The position numbers and the translations under genes were made by a program. Under the pieces are notes generated by a model that saw nothing but the letters and a program-made list of their open reading frames with translations, was not told the DNA's origin and ran no database searches. From positions 31,487,501-31,551,500 of the forward strand of contig NC_091661.1 of the NCBI RefSeq assembly GCF_042453785.1: 64,000 nt of DNA, given 5' to 3'. This DNA is from Malus domestica. Taxonomy: Eukaryota > Streptophyta > Magnoliopsida > Rosales > Rosaceae. Of the stretch, positions 11,354-22,516 are shown one piece after another. Numbering within the stretch: position 1 is the stretch's first letter; each line of letters starts with the position of its first letter.

Positions 11354-13034
11354 GGTTTGAGATCTCGTCGGAGTCACTACACCGTGACTGCACAGTGTCG
11401 AGGGATGAGAATGAGTGAGAGTGGGATGTGAAGGAGAAAAGGAAAGGGTCCTGGTGGCAGCAATGGTGGTGTGATGGTTGTAGTGTGTGTGCTGGTTGCA
11501 TCAGAGGGAAGAGAACCGAGAGAGATATATAGACAGACACTAGTACATAACAGCATATTTACCACGTCAATTCCATCACGGGCATCAACAACTCGTGGTA
11601 GAAACTATTCAATTACCACGGTCAAGTGTCGCTCGTGGTAGATAACATTAATCCACCACGGTTAGATTCCGGCCCGTTGTTAAAAGTGAATAATCTACAA
11701 CGGTTTTTAATTCCGTGATGGAATATCAAAACCACCACGCGATATGCTCGTAGTGGTTACTTCAAACGACCACACCGCCTTTTGAAAATTCACCACGCCA
11801 TCGGCCCGTGGTGGATGTTTTTATGTTTTTTTTTAAATATATTTAGAATCATTATATTATTGATTATTTATTACTATATTGATTATTGATTGCAACAAAA
11901 AATTTCTTTCATAATTTATTATTTATTATTATATTTGAAATACTACACTTTTGTTTAACTTTTAAATCCGATAATATCCAATAGTCCTAATTAAAAGTGA
12001 TGCGGAGAATTTCAATCAATAAATGACATGGTTACAAATAATGATAAATAAAATCTACAAAACGTGGGAGGGAGGCAAGGAGACCTCCATTGCTTTTGTG
12101 ACTACCCAGAACACCCAAATTTTGGTTTGTCTTCATTGCGATTTGACCAAAACAAATAAAAAGTGATAATTACAATTCAAGAACTATGTAAAATAAAAAT
12201 AGAACTATATATTTAAAATTTAAGATATCAAAATTTTACCATAATTACAACATAAAAACTTCTATGTATAATTTTATTTAAATTTATTAGCCCATTAGTG
12301 GGTGTTGCGCCGTATCAGAGTCCCAATATACTTTTAGTTTTATGGCTATAAGAGAGTCCCAATGATGATATAATTGTAAAACAACTAACATATAATAAAG
12401 GTTAATATAATTTTTATTGGAAAGAAAACTTAATTAAAAACCCACTAAGCGAGGAAACTGCCGTTCAAGTTCCCACCAGTTGCTTGCAGTTATATTTGGT
12501 TATCCCCTCAATCCTTCTCTTCACATCCTTCTTTTTTTCTAGGACGCAAAAGATTATTCACTGATCTCTCTATATAAATTTGGTATGAATTGAGTGGTCT
12601 TGTAGTTGCATTTGGCTCTTTTGCGATACTCTCACGATCTCTCAAGCTCTCAGCCCTCTCACTATCTCTTTCTCTCAGTGAGTTTGATTTGGATTGTCTT
12701 TCTCTTTCAGGTTGGAATCTCGGTTTCAGACTATATAGTCTTGATTCTGGTATGTCAGTTTCGTAGGGTTTCTTTCTACGAATTTTCTTGGTGTTATTTC
12801 ATCATTTTTCCGCAAATTTCAACCCTATCTATTCTCCATAAGTTCTCTCGTTGTTTAGGGTTTTTTCGTTTTTTCTATGTTTTACTTCATCACTAATTGC
12901 TAATATTGTTGGAGGATTTTTTGTAATCGGAGCTATTCCAATTAGTACGCTGGCTTTTTTTTTTTTTTTGTCATTTGTTATCACTGATGATTTATAATGT
13001 AATTGTTGTTTTGGGATTTTGAGGAGGTGCGTTG

Positions 13035-13118
13035 ATGATGTGCCATCAATGTCAGAGGAACAACAAGGATTGGGTAGTTCGCTGTAAAGAGTGTAAGAGG
13101 AAACGATTTTGTATTCCT
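13035..13118 (+). pseudogene. Captured zinc-finger exon of a JMJ25-like histone demethylase
   Basis: The frame MMCHQCQRNNKDWVVRC, followed by KECKRKRFCIP, matches the cysteine-rich CHQC...C..C zinc-finger motif found before the JmjC domain of plant JMJ25/IBM1-type H3K9 demethylases. It is one short exon-like segment inside CACTA element 1, with no JmjC domain nearby. I read it as a host gene fragment carried by the transposon. The identity is by motif recall. Confidence 0.65.
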
Positions 13119-13670
13119 GATCTGCTATATATTGCTTTAATATTTCTGATTATAACTTACTAAAGATCGATGTTGGGTTCGTAGAATCCAGTAAATGATA
13201 TTTGATTTGGTTTCAAAAGGAGAAAGGGGTTACAATTTACATTCTTATCTGGTTGGTGATAGAATAATGTGCATTTGGTCTTGAAAACTTCTTGAATGGA
13301 GGATGCTGTATCTAGTACAATTGCTTGGCTATCAAAGTACGTTCGAGTTGGAGAGTAATTTTAGTTCGTACTTACACTAGAAAATGGTACTTTGACACTA
13401 CATAGATAGTACTTTATGACTTCTGTTTATGTATTCATTAGGCACTACATGGATAGTACTTTATGACTTCCGTTTATGTATTCATTTGGAAACTCAAGTA
13501 TTTTTAAATTATGTTATAATATTATCAAGTATTTTTTATGTGCTTATTATATTGTAGTAAATATGCAATTTTGTTGGTTATTCTATACTAAAATATATAA
13601 ATACAGATATATATATATATATATATATATTTGTTAAATAATTTTTTTTTAATTTTGGAAAATAATTTAT

Positions 13671-14062
13671 CACGGGCATTAGCTATGGTTAACTAGTAAT
13701 CGACAACGGTCATAGCACGTGGTGTTAGATCTCAATCTACCACGGGTACAATTCGTGGTTATATTGCAGTTGACAACGGGCATAGCTCGTGGTAGAAAAT
13801 GAGACTTTTTATCACATCCATAATACTAACGGGCACAGTGTCCGTGGTGGATTGCAATTTATCACGGGCATTAGATGTGGTTAATTAGTAATCGACAACG
13901 GTCATAGCACGTGGTGTTAGATCTCAATCTACCACGGGTACAATTCGTGGTTATATTGCAGTTGACAATGGGCATAGCTCGTGGTAGAAAATGAGACTTT
14001 TTATCACATCCAGAATACTAACGGGCACAGTGTCCGTGGTGGATTGCAATTTATCACGGGCA
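13671..14062. repeat. 192-bp tandem duplication in CACTA 1 subterminal region
   Basis: The motif CACGGGCATT recurs at 13671, 13863 and 14055, exactly 192 bp apart. The units between are nearly identical, each holding several CACGG.../...CGTGGT half-sites. The second CACTA element has only one such unit. Confidence 0.9.
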
Positions 14063-14356
14063 TTCACCGTGATAGATGAGCTTTTTTCTTCTAGTGAGAG
14101 AGAGATAGAGCACGGGGGAGGAGAAAGGAAAAGGCTCCAAATAAAAGGTGCCACATGTCACCTATGTAGTGGTCCAAAAAGGTTAGATATTTCCATTACA
14201 AATTTACCAAAACGCCGCCACGTTTAAAAAAAAAAAATTCGTTACAAGTCATTACAAGTTATGGCAAGGTTGGTGACAATTCTTTTGGATTGCAAGATTT
14301 GTTATGGAGCATGAATTTACTATTTCAAGAATAAGAAAATATCCAAGTATTTTTTC

Positions 14357-14830
14357 GTTGACCTTCCACCTTCCTTCTGTTTCCTTCCACATTCATTCCA
14401 CCTTCCTTCTATTTCCTTCCACCTTCCACCTTTTCTCCCTGGTTCCTTCCTTCCACCTTTTCTCCCTGGTTCCTTCCTTCCACCTTCCTTCCACATTCCT
14501 TCCACCTTTTCTCCCTGGTTCCTTCCTTCCACCTTCCTTCCACCTTTTCTCCCTGGTTCCTTCCTTCCACATTCCTTCCACCTTCCTTCTATTTCCTTCC
14601 ACCTTCCACCTTCCACCTCATTCCTTCCACCTTTTCTACTTGGTTCCTTCCTTCCACCTTCCTTCCACATTCCTTCCACCTTCCTTCCACCTTTTCTCCC
14701 TGGTTCCTTCCTTCCACCTTCCTTCTGTTTCATTCCTTCCATCTTTTCCCTGGTTCCTTCCTTCCACCTTTTCCCCCTGTTTCCTTCCTCATTTTCCCAT
14801 TTTTTCGCTTTCCCCTTCCTTCCACCTCCA
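14357..14830. repeat. Polypyrimidine minisatellite
   Basis: Dozens of imperfect copies of CCTTCCACC and a longer unit of about 23-35 bp containing TTTTCTCCCTGGTTCC make one strand almost purely pyrimidine. Long reading frames across it are products of the repeat, not genes. The flanks 14100-14356 and 14831-15124 show no gene. Confidence 0.9.
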
Positions 14831-15124
14831 CGCTCCTCAATCCGAATCAGCTTTGTCCTTCATCGACTCTGCAATCTGGATCGGCTTTCACCGCAATTAT
14901 ACAAGTTGATACCGTTTGATTTATTCAATCCGCCAACTGACTACAAAAAAATCTCAATTCATAATGCACTGAAAAGATAAGAAGTAAGCAAAATAGATTA
15001 TGACTATCCTAGTATATTTTAAAACTCCCAACACTTAGATACAAAAAGCTACATAGACGAGGTTGTACGAGCACATAAAAATTTAGAAACTACTTCCTTG
15101 GCAGTGGATAAGAAACCACTTTCT

Positions 15125-16012
15125 AAATAAAAAGCCGAGTTACCAGCTTCCAACCATTAAAAAGAGGTGTGTGAGAAGATAAAAATTGTGTGAGGATCAC
15201 TTTCCTAACATTTTTGGTAGAGCGAGAGAAGGTCCTTTTATTTGATGCCCAAGCTTGGAGAAGTTCTTCTCCATAAAAATCACCTTTCTGAAAGCACTCA
15301 TCACCAACAGTATAACCAGTGCTTGAAGAACCCCTTCCATCATCACTTGTAGTTGTGTAGGTCCTCACTGTCCCTTGTGTGATGAATAACATCTTATCAA
15401 ATGGTTCCCCCTTTCGAATAATAAAGGTGTCCACCTTATAAATCACGGGTTTATAAGATCCTCGCAGAATGCTTCAAACTCCTTCTCATTCACATTTTGA
15501 AGCATCGAAACCTAGAGGAAGACGCATATATACGAGAAATATAAAGAGCAAGTCCAACGAAAATTTATTGTGCTGGGTTGAATTAGGCCTGCTATGCCCG
15601 TGAGAGTTCAAGCATAAGTTACTTTTGTTTATACAAAAGCTTACTCTTTTTAGTGTATTTAAGCAGAGATGACGCTTGGCATCAATTAAATATTTCCAGG
15701 GAAGAATAGAGTGGATATTTTTTATATCGATATTTTCATTCGCTCTCAATTCGTATAATGCAAATGTCATGATCTTCTCTTTCAAATCCCAAGGGAGGTC
15801 ATTCTCATATAACCGTGATGCTATCTGTAGACTTCCCTTCTTCTTCATTTCCATCAAGTTCCAGAAGTATTTTCTATACTAAAAATAATAAATTAACTTT
15901 CTTTACCAAGTTGAAAGATTCTGTTCGATTGGAACTTTTATACGAAGACTCGGTAGTCAGTACCCACCTGCAAAATTGCATTGACAAATATCAAAACGAA
16001 TAGCATGCCGAT
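15125..16012 (-). pseudogene. CNGC fragment, second copy (truncated, frameshifted)
   Basis: This is a diverged copy of the last three CNGC exons. The pore-exon end is at about 15967-16012, the C-linker exon at about 15600-15866 (GSLQIASRLYENDLPWDLKE) and the CNBD exon at about 15210-15510 (KMLFITQGTVRTYTT; GDFYGEELLQAW). A one-base shift near 15450 breaks the CNBD frame (DL...PVIYKVDTF), and homology to the intact gene ends abruptly after STKNV at about 15205. On the 5' side the similarity stops at about 16015 and the sequence switches to the repeat also present at 3239-3405. S1-S5 are absent. Confidence 0.85.
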
Positions 16013-16017
16013 AACAG

Positions 16018-16202
16018 AAATTTATGGTTTCATATTTTATGAGTGGTCATATCTTGCCATAACTGTGTCGTTAACCCGTCCCCCGCAAGGTCCTTTCTTG
16101 TCGTCAGCTATAAACGTCGAAGACAAAGAAAAGAATGACGATCATGATCTTTTTCCACGGATTCATTCAACTTTGCTTTTGCTTCACCGCTGCCGGAAGC
16201 AG
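16018..16202. repeat. Copy of the 3239-3405 copia-associated repeat
   Basis: The phrases 'aaatttatggtttcatatttt', 'caaggtcct.tcttgtc' and 'gatctttttccacggattcatt' occur here and at 3239-3405 in the same order and orientation. In the first locus this repeat lies on the 3' side of a CNGC gene; here it abuts the broken 5' side of the CNGC fragment. Confidence 0.85.
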
Positions 16203-16984
16203 ACTGCAGTGACTGTTCAAAAGGGATGGTTGTGGTAATGGCGTATTCACCAAGCTTATCAGACATGGATGTTTTGATTTTCCCCCAACCCCAACTTCAG
16301 AAGTGATGGATTTGTCCCAAAACCTGTATTGTGGCACATACAATACATGCAATTTTTGTCGAGTACACACACTGACACAAATTCAACAGTCTTCTGTCAC
16401 ACAGTTTTAGCTGTTCGATCAGATCTAACGGTTAAATGTGTTAGACACTGAATGCCTGTGGGTACTTGAGAAACATGGGTGGTTCAATTATCTAACAAAT
16501 ATTGGTTGATTGACCCAAAAAAAAAAATGACACCTCGACAAATATAAATAATAACAATAAATTAACCTAATTCTGTGAGATCGAATGTAATTTAATCAAA
16601 TCACGTAGGGTACTTGTAGCTTCAGTTGGCAGAGAAATTTTTTAGTGTGCCGGAAACACGGTTCAATATACCAATTGTCACAATACAATTAGTAGAATTT
16701 TCTTTTTAAGTTTCTGACCAATTGTATTATTACACTTGGTACCAAACGTATTCCATGGTGAAGAACATTTTCATTTTGATTGGGATCTTTGTTTTGAATC
16801 CCCTTTATTTCTAAGTTCTAACACAAAAATTGAAAATCGAAAATTGAAATGGCTATCAAACAGGAAAACAGGTCACGGATTATGGAAAAAACATGAACGG
16901 ACTTCTATATCTGATCTCAAACATCAGAATCCGACTTTTCACAGGAATTCGTTAACGAATAATGACTATAAATATATACAAATC
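16203..16984. other. Intergenic, no feature supported
   Basis: AT-rich sequence between the CNGC fragment and the U-box pseudogene. I see no recognisable coding segment or clear transposon ends. Confidence 0.5.
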
Positions 16985-18178
16985 AATAAAAAAATAAGAA
17001 GATTGTTTGCTAAGCACACCCAATTGAGCAAGCACCTTGGCAGCCAGAGATTTCATATCACTATCTTTCTTCTGAGCAATATATATCCACTAATGCCGTA
17101 TGTGCTGAAGTTCCATACTTCAGATTCAACTAATGCCATATGTGCTGAAGTTCCATACTTCGGATTCAACTCATTAACCCAAAAAATCATTTCCAAAGCC
17201 TTGAGAGATTTTCCATGCAAACTGGGAACTTGTGAACTCAGTAATTTTATCATCGAGCACTTTGCCGCCATGCTCTATTCCTTAGTCATCAAGCAACGTC
17301 AAAAGCGCATCGAGAGAAGCTTCACAAGCTCCGAAATCTTCCTACCCAAGCAATCTCACAAGGGGTTCTACAGCATTGGCCTTTACTAGGCAGAATGAAG
17401 ATTCTACTGTACAGATGCCTTGGTGTGCAAGGCAGCCAAGTTCCGGTGCAGAGAAGCAGCCCTGGAAAACTGCACGCTTCTTAATCGGCTTGCTCAAGCT
17501 TTTGGAGCTTTCTGATAGCTGTTTAAGCGAAATGGCAGTGTATTGTTTTGTCAAAGAAGTTCCAGAAGGTAGTAGCTCCACCAGCACTGGTATAATACCG
17601 GCTTCAGCTACTTTTCTCTGCCATTCCTGATTTGTCGGAACTGTGAAATTAATGGCGAAGAGCTCCAACAGCATTCTCGGTTACCCGCCTTCTGCACAAG
17701 GCATCTCAGTTCCCATCAGTTAGACAATTGCAGATGATTTCAACTGCCTCAGCATCTAGAAGCCACCGCGCCATCTGCGCGTCCTTTGGAAGATTAGCAA
17801 TGATCCCCATTGCAGCAGCTATCTCCTCCACATCATTAGAACTTTTTACAATCCTTAGCAAGGTCTCGACGCACCTTTGACTATGTGCTCCAAGAAAGTG
17901 CTGTCATTGCCGTCTTCTGTCAAGGAAAAGAGCAGATTCATGGCATTTGCCCTCACAGTAGGGTTATCAGTTTCGCATAACTGAAGCAATATTACTTGGA
18001 CAGTAGAGAGCTGTGAATCACATGAAACATCATAGTGGCTCTTAGTACGTTCAGAACCACATGCCGAAAGAACAAAAACATTGCGCGAGAACTAATTGTG
18101 TTAACTGTCTCAACTTTAGTCTGATGTCGAACCCAGAAGAAGATTGGCACATTGCATGGAAGGCTTTGAGAATGCTTG
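16985..18178 (-). pseudogene. U-box/ARM-repeat E3 ligase remnant, C-terminal part
   Basis: Minus-strand fragments match the C-terminal armadillo repeats of plant U-box proteins like PUB43/44 (SAUL1). In protein order they are ILKAFHAMCQSSSGFDIRLK (near 18170-18110), LQLCETDNPTVRANAMNLLF (near 17990-17930), a segment with SSNDVEEIAAAMGIIANLPK (near 17850-17790), EWQRKVAEAGIIPVLVELLP (near 17620) and finally MKSLAAKVLAQLGVL (near 17030). The pieces lie in several frames with stops, so the gene is dead. An approximately 37-bp direct duplication at 17095-17165 adds a second copy of one short peptide. The preceding part of the same gene is at 23208-23545, across a large insertion. Confidence 0.85.
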
Positions 18179-18639
18179 GTTTATGTCATGTCCGGTTAAA
18201 GATACGGACTTTTAAATTTTAGGTTTCAATAAAATTGTTTTTAGATTTTAGCCTGGTTTTCAAAATCTAATATAAGTCCTTATTTTTAAAACTTACCATA
18301 TTTAAGTAATTATAGCACATTTATTATTTATAAACTTACCATTCGAAATTCTTTACCCATCCACAATTAAAATCTTATTTTCCCACCCTCTATTATTCCA
18401 AAAATAACCCTTATTACAGCACCAGCACCACACCATCATTATCTTGTTTCGACCTCCAGTCTCCCCTGGAACTTCCTTTAGCAGCAAAACGTGTCAATTA
18501 GCCAACCCAGAATCCAATACCATTTTCTCAATCTTGTCCACAAGCTATGTATCTCTATATTTTGTACTACTGCAACAAGTCACTTGCACTTGTAGCAACT
18601 ATCAAGAAATGAAGTTCGGGGTAGTAAAAAAAAAACAAA
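18179..18639. other. Left flank between the U-box fragment and CACTA 2
   Basis: AT-rich, non-coding. A patch at about 18290-18410 (TTTACCCATCC...CTTATTTTCCCAC) resembles, in inverted orientation, sequence at about 22840-22930. This could mean that CACTA 2 sits inside an older element with inverted ends. Evidence is weak. Confidence 0.35.
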
Positions 18640-19310
18640 CACTAGAACAAAACAGTTCATCTACCACATCAATTCTATCACGGGCATATATAACTCGTGG
18701 TGAAAATTATTTAATTACCACGGTCAAGTTTAACTTGTGGTAGATAACATTAATCCACTACGGTCAAATTTTGGCCCGTTGTTAAAAACGAATAATCTAC
18801 AACGAACATTTATATTCATGATGGAATATCATAATTATCACCAGATATGCTCGTAGTGGTTACTTCAAACTACCACATCCTTTTTTATGAATTCACCACG
18901 CCATTGGCCCGTGGTGGATGTTTTTAATTTTTTTCTTCATAATTGAAAACATTTGGAGAAGGCGGGAGATTAAAATTTGGAGCGCCGCCAAACTTTTGGC
19001 ATAGCGCCCAAAATCTCTAACTCCCTATTTTCAAAGAGAGCGCGTTAGCTTTCCCTCCTCATTTTCCTTTCTCTCTCGCAGCTTCTCTGCCTTTCCTCTT
19101 CAGAAATTTCTAAACGCCTCCACTTTTGCATACCCGAGCCCAATTCCACCTTGTCGGAATCAGAAACAAAACCATCTCTAATTGCAAACCTGGCAATTTC
19201 CTCGCGAACTCGTCCTCCCTTCCATCGACTGCGCACCCAAGTCCACGGCTTCTTCTGTAAGGTAAAAATCCCAAAGCTTGTTCCAATATGCTCATGTATG
19301 TGTTCTGGAT

Positions 19311-19495
19311 ATGAAAATCCATACGAGAATTCTCTGAAATTTGATCACGGCGGTCGCTCCGACGGCTCCTATTTAGATGATAGGTATGGGGGATACAATC
19401 GAAGCCGATCCGATTTGGGTTCGGATCCATATGGGAAGCGGTATGATGCGGGTCCCGATGCGGGTATGGCGATGATGTTTATGCTTACGGAGGTG
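19311..19495 (+). pseudogene. Captured FREE1/FYVE1-like N-terminal exon fragment
   Basis: The frame reads NPYENSLKFDHGGRSDGSYL, then DDRYGGYNRSRSDLGSDPYG. This tyrosine- and serine-rich low-complexity segment resembles the N-terminal region of plant FREE1 (FYVE1), an endosomal ESCRT-associated protein. It lies in CACTA 2 upstream of two more FREE1-like pieces in the same orientation, which supports common origin. The similarity is by recall; a search would settle it. Confidence 0.6.
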
Positions 19496-20372
19496 ATAAT
19501 TCCATTCCTGCAATGGCTAATAATCTCGCCCCAGGTTCGTTAAATCTTCCTTCCATATTTTGATTGTATACGATGCTTCTGATCATATACGTACGTCCTG
19601 ATTAAATTTTGGGATTTCAATCCATTAGTATTACATTGGGCGGTTTCACATCTGGGTTCTTCGAGTTACATTTTTTAGCTGAAATATCATTGATTTGCAG
19701 AAAATATTGATGATTTCTGAATTCTCGGGCATTTCTTTGCATTGGGTTTCTGTAATTTTTATCTATCTTTCGCAGCAATCAATCTTTTTCTTTACATGTT
19801 TGATCAAATCTCTGGTACAAAGTTTACCCACTTGTGAATCTCTCTTAAAAATTAACTTCTTTCAAGTGAAAAATTCATGTTATGGCTGTATATGCTTTCT
19901 AGTATGTGATTAGGAATCTTTTGTATTCGAAATATAATTTCTTGCTTCGTATGGATTCACTGTGTGTTACGATTTACACTGCACGTGTGTTTGGTAATTG
20001 ATCTGTTATCTGCTTGAAAAATCACGATTAAAACAATAAAGGATTAGTCGGATAACATATGCTTTGTAAAGATGAACAATTTTTGTTTACTTAACATGCA
20101 GTTTCGAGTTTCTGAATCAATTAATCTGTAGTTTTAGTTTTAGTACCAAAATTGGATAAAAGAAGGTGAATTGATTCTAACATAGTCCCAGTTGGAGCAA
20201 TTGTGTGTTTTTTAGCTTAATTAATTGCATAGACGATGAGAAAGTTTTCGTATTAATTAACGTTAAACGTATGTCCATGGCGGACTATTGCATATGCAAC
20301 ATTGAGGCGTAGATATAGCTTGTTGAACTTCTTGGCAATTTGATTAATACTGCTTAAATGATGTGACTGCAG

Positions 20373-20616
20373 CTCCAGACAAAAAATTGGTTTTGCATGA
20401 AGATTCTAAAGATGCATCCTCCCATAAAAAAGAGGGTCACAAGATGACAAGTCCCTGGTTGTTTGCTTTGGGGAAATGCTAATTGACTTTGTGCCCACCG
20501 TTGGTGGAGCTTCACTTGCTGAAGCACCTGTTTTTAAGAAAGCTCCTGGTGGTGCTCCTGTTAATGTCGCTGTTGGAGTCGCAAGACTGGGTGGTTCAAC
20601 AGGTTTTATAGGCAAG
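20373..20616 (+). pseudogene. Captured fructokinase exon
   Basis: From 20455 the frame reads [38 protein letters not shown] and [16 protein letters not shown], ending at a GT donor at 20617. This is the N-terminal substrate-binding segment of plant fructokinases (pfkB family). An AG acceptor precedes 20373, but the upstream part of the exon-like segment is in another frame, with the switch near 20455. No catalytic C-terminal GxGD motif exists here, so the piece cannot be an active kinase. It is embedded in CACTA 2 between FREE1-like fragments. Confidence 0.8.
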
Positions 20617-21033
20617 GTACATTAGATTCTGTGGATGCTGGTATTAATTTCTCCCTTGGCTTTTGCCTTTCTGCCTGGGATTTCTGTTAAGAAGAAGGAT
20701 TTCTCTAGTAACATTTTGTTCCACACATGTAAGAATAATGAAACATAGAAAGACGCTTTCAACCTGTTTACTGAAACCCCTCAACGGTTCAACTCTATAT
20801 TGACTTTGTTGAGCATGGCATGATTCAAATATGCATCTTTCTCATATTGTGTATATAGCCCATTTCACAATCTCCAGACATGTATCCAAACGATCTTTTC
20901 TCTCATATCCCCTCGACACCGTTACAAGATGTGATGTAAGTTCCTTTTACTTTAGCATCAAGTTCGTTAAGGAACTTTTAATTTATGTATTGAGGTAAAA
21001 GTAATTTGTATGTTTATTTTTCTTCTCATGCAG

Positions 21034-21165
21034 AAAACCAACTCATCTACCTTCGCCTTTTGGTCAAAGAGCTCTGTTGATATTGAGCCAAGGCGTATTA
21101 GATTGCAGTCAAATAGTAACACTGCCAACACCCTTTTGGATACAGTGACTGCTGCAACTGTACAG
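21034..21165 (+). pseudogene. Captured FREE1/FYVE1-like internal exon
   Basis: After an AG acceptor the frame reads FAFWSKSSVDIEPRRIRLQS, then NTANTLLDTVTAATVQ, up to a GT donor. This strongly resembles the conserved segment before the FYVE finger in plant FREE1. The exon has clean splice-like borders and no internal stop. Confidence 0.75.
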
Positions 21166-21585
21166 GTTGGAAATTACTAAGATGTATAAACATTGATACT
21201 TGTTTTGAGATGTATATGATGCTTTGGTTCTATGTGAAAATTACTGGAGGTGGGCTGGATTAATCATTTCGTGTTTCAGTTATATATGTGTTCATTTTGA
21301 GCAGGGTAGTAAACTACAGAGATTGACTTATGTGCCTGAACTTTTAGACTCAGGCCTGTATTTCACATTGATCAAATAGGCATGAGTAGTGTACTTACAT
21401 GAGGGGTAGTGTTTTGTTGTGAAGTAACGCCAGCTGATTTCTCTGTGCAAAAGTGCATGAATATCAAACGTATTCATTCAATGCATAATCTCTATTGAAC
21501 TCTATCATTCATTTTGCGAACTCATTGAAATTTGTTGTCAACACCTATTTGGCCTTCTTTCTTATTTCGTTACTGCTGTTATTAG

Positions 21586-21645
21586 GTCCCTGATGAGGTA
21601 GTTACAAAATGCACGGCTTGTGGGTCAGATTTTGGGGCTTTATAG
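21586..21645 (+). pseudogene. Captured start of a FREE1-like FYVE zinc finger
   Basis: The frame VPDEVVTKCTACGSDFGAL then meets TAG. It matches the first two zinc-binding cysteines of the FYVE domain (C..C...F). The R(R/K)HHCR core that binds phosphatidylinositol 3-phosphate is missing, so the finger is truncated. Confidence 0.7.
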
Positions 21646-22516
21646 ATCTCAGGGAGGCAGTATAGATCTCCAAAGAACTAAGAATGGTGTAAAACAGGTT
21701 CCCAATTCTAGTTACTAGGTTTCCAAATTATCTCCCCAGGTATGAATTTGATTTTGTTTAACTTGTCTCGATGTCTGCAACTGGAGAAATAGAATTAACA
21801 AATCCTGAGGCGAAAGTTCATCACATGGTGCTTGGTTCTTATTGTTGGAAATTTTGGGTAACTATTGTCAGAGTGGAGAATATATCTTTGTACCGCCCTA
21901 CAAGTGAATTTCGTGTCCTGGAGGATGCTATATCTAATACAATTGCTTGGTCATCTAAGTACGTCGGAGTTGGAGAGTAATTTTAGTTCGTACTTAGACT
22001 AGAAAATGGTACTTTGGCACTACATGGATAGTACTTTATGAATTCTGTTGTTTATGTATTCATTAGGAACTACATGGATAGTACTTTATGATTTCCGTTG
22101 TTTATGTATTTATTTGGAAACTCAAGTATTTTTAAATTCTGTTATAATATTATCAAGTATTTTTTAGATAGTTATTATATTGTAGTAAATATGCAATTTT
22201 GTTGGTTATTCTGTACTAAATATATATATATATATATTTGTTAAATAGTTTTATTTTTTTTTAATTCTGGAAAATAATTTATAACGGGCACTAGCTGTGG
22301 TCAATTAGTAATTGACAACGGCCATAGCACGTGGTGTTAGATCTCAATCTACAACGGGTACAATCCGTGGTTATATTGCATTTGACAACGGGCATTGCCC
22401 GTGGTAGAACCTGAGACTTTTTATCACATCCAGAATACTAACGGGCATAGTGTCCGTGGTGGATTGCAATTTATCACGGGCTTTCACCGTGATAGATGAG
22501 CTTTTTTCTTCTAGTG

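Larger units (their letters stand above)
11538..14096. mobile_element. CACTA (En/Spm) transposon 1, non-autonomous
   Basis: The element is 2559 bp. It begins CACTAGTACATAACAG and ends CTTTTTTCTTCTAGTG, so both ends start CACTAG when read inward, and it is flanked by the 3-bp target duplication AGA (11535-11537 and 14097-14099). Both subterminal zones are packed with CACGGGC...CGTGGT-type motifs in both orientations, as expected for transposase-binding repeats. No transposase is visible. The right subterminal block (13671-14054) is a 192-bp unit present twice. The interior carries a piece of a JmjC-type gene. The ends and subterminal sequence match the second CACTA element at 18640-22516. Confidence 0.9.
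18640..22516. mobile_element. CACTA (En/Spm) transposon 2 carrying host gene fragments
   Basis: The element is 3877 bp. It begins CACTAGAACAAAACAG and ends CTTTTTTCTTCTAGTG, flanked by the 3-bp duplication AAA (18637-18639 and 22517-22519). The left subterminal zone (18660-18920) matches CACTA 1 at 11555-11830. The right zone (21920-22516) matches CACTA 1 at 13300-14096, with a single copy of the unit that is doubled there. No transposase is seen. The interior holds plus-strand exon-like pieces of at least two host genes, described separately. It needs transposase from elsewhere. Confidence 0.9.

Noticed and set aside
7872..11361. 8-bp target duplication for the hAT element
   Set aside because: The flanking bases CTTCTTTT and GGTTTGAG do not match, so no duplication is claimed.
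12606..12896. Hydrophobic 96-residue frame inside CACTA 1
   Set aside because: Low-complexity T-rich sequence that looks like a captured 5' leader or intron; no family match.
14304..14909. 201-residue plus-strand frame and its antisense partner
   Set aside because: They run through the CCTTCCACC minisatellite; the peptides are pure repeat translation (FHLPSTF, EGGRKEP).
16736..17389. 217-residue plus-strand frame
   Set aside because: It overlaps the minus-strand U-box remnant, shows no known motif, and contains the short local duplication; likely chance.
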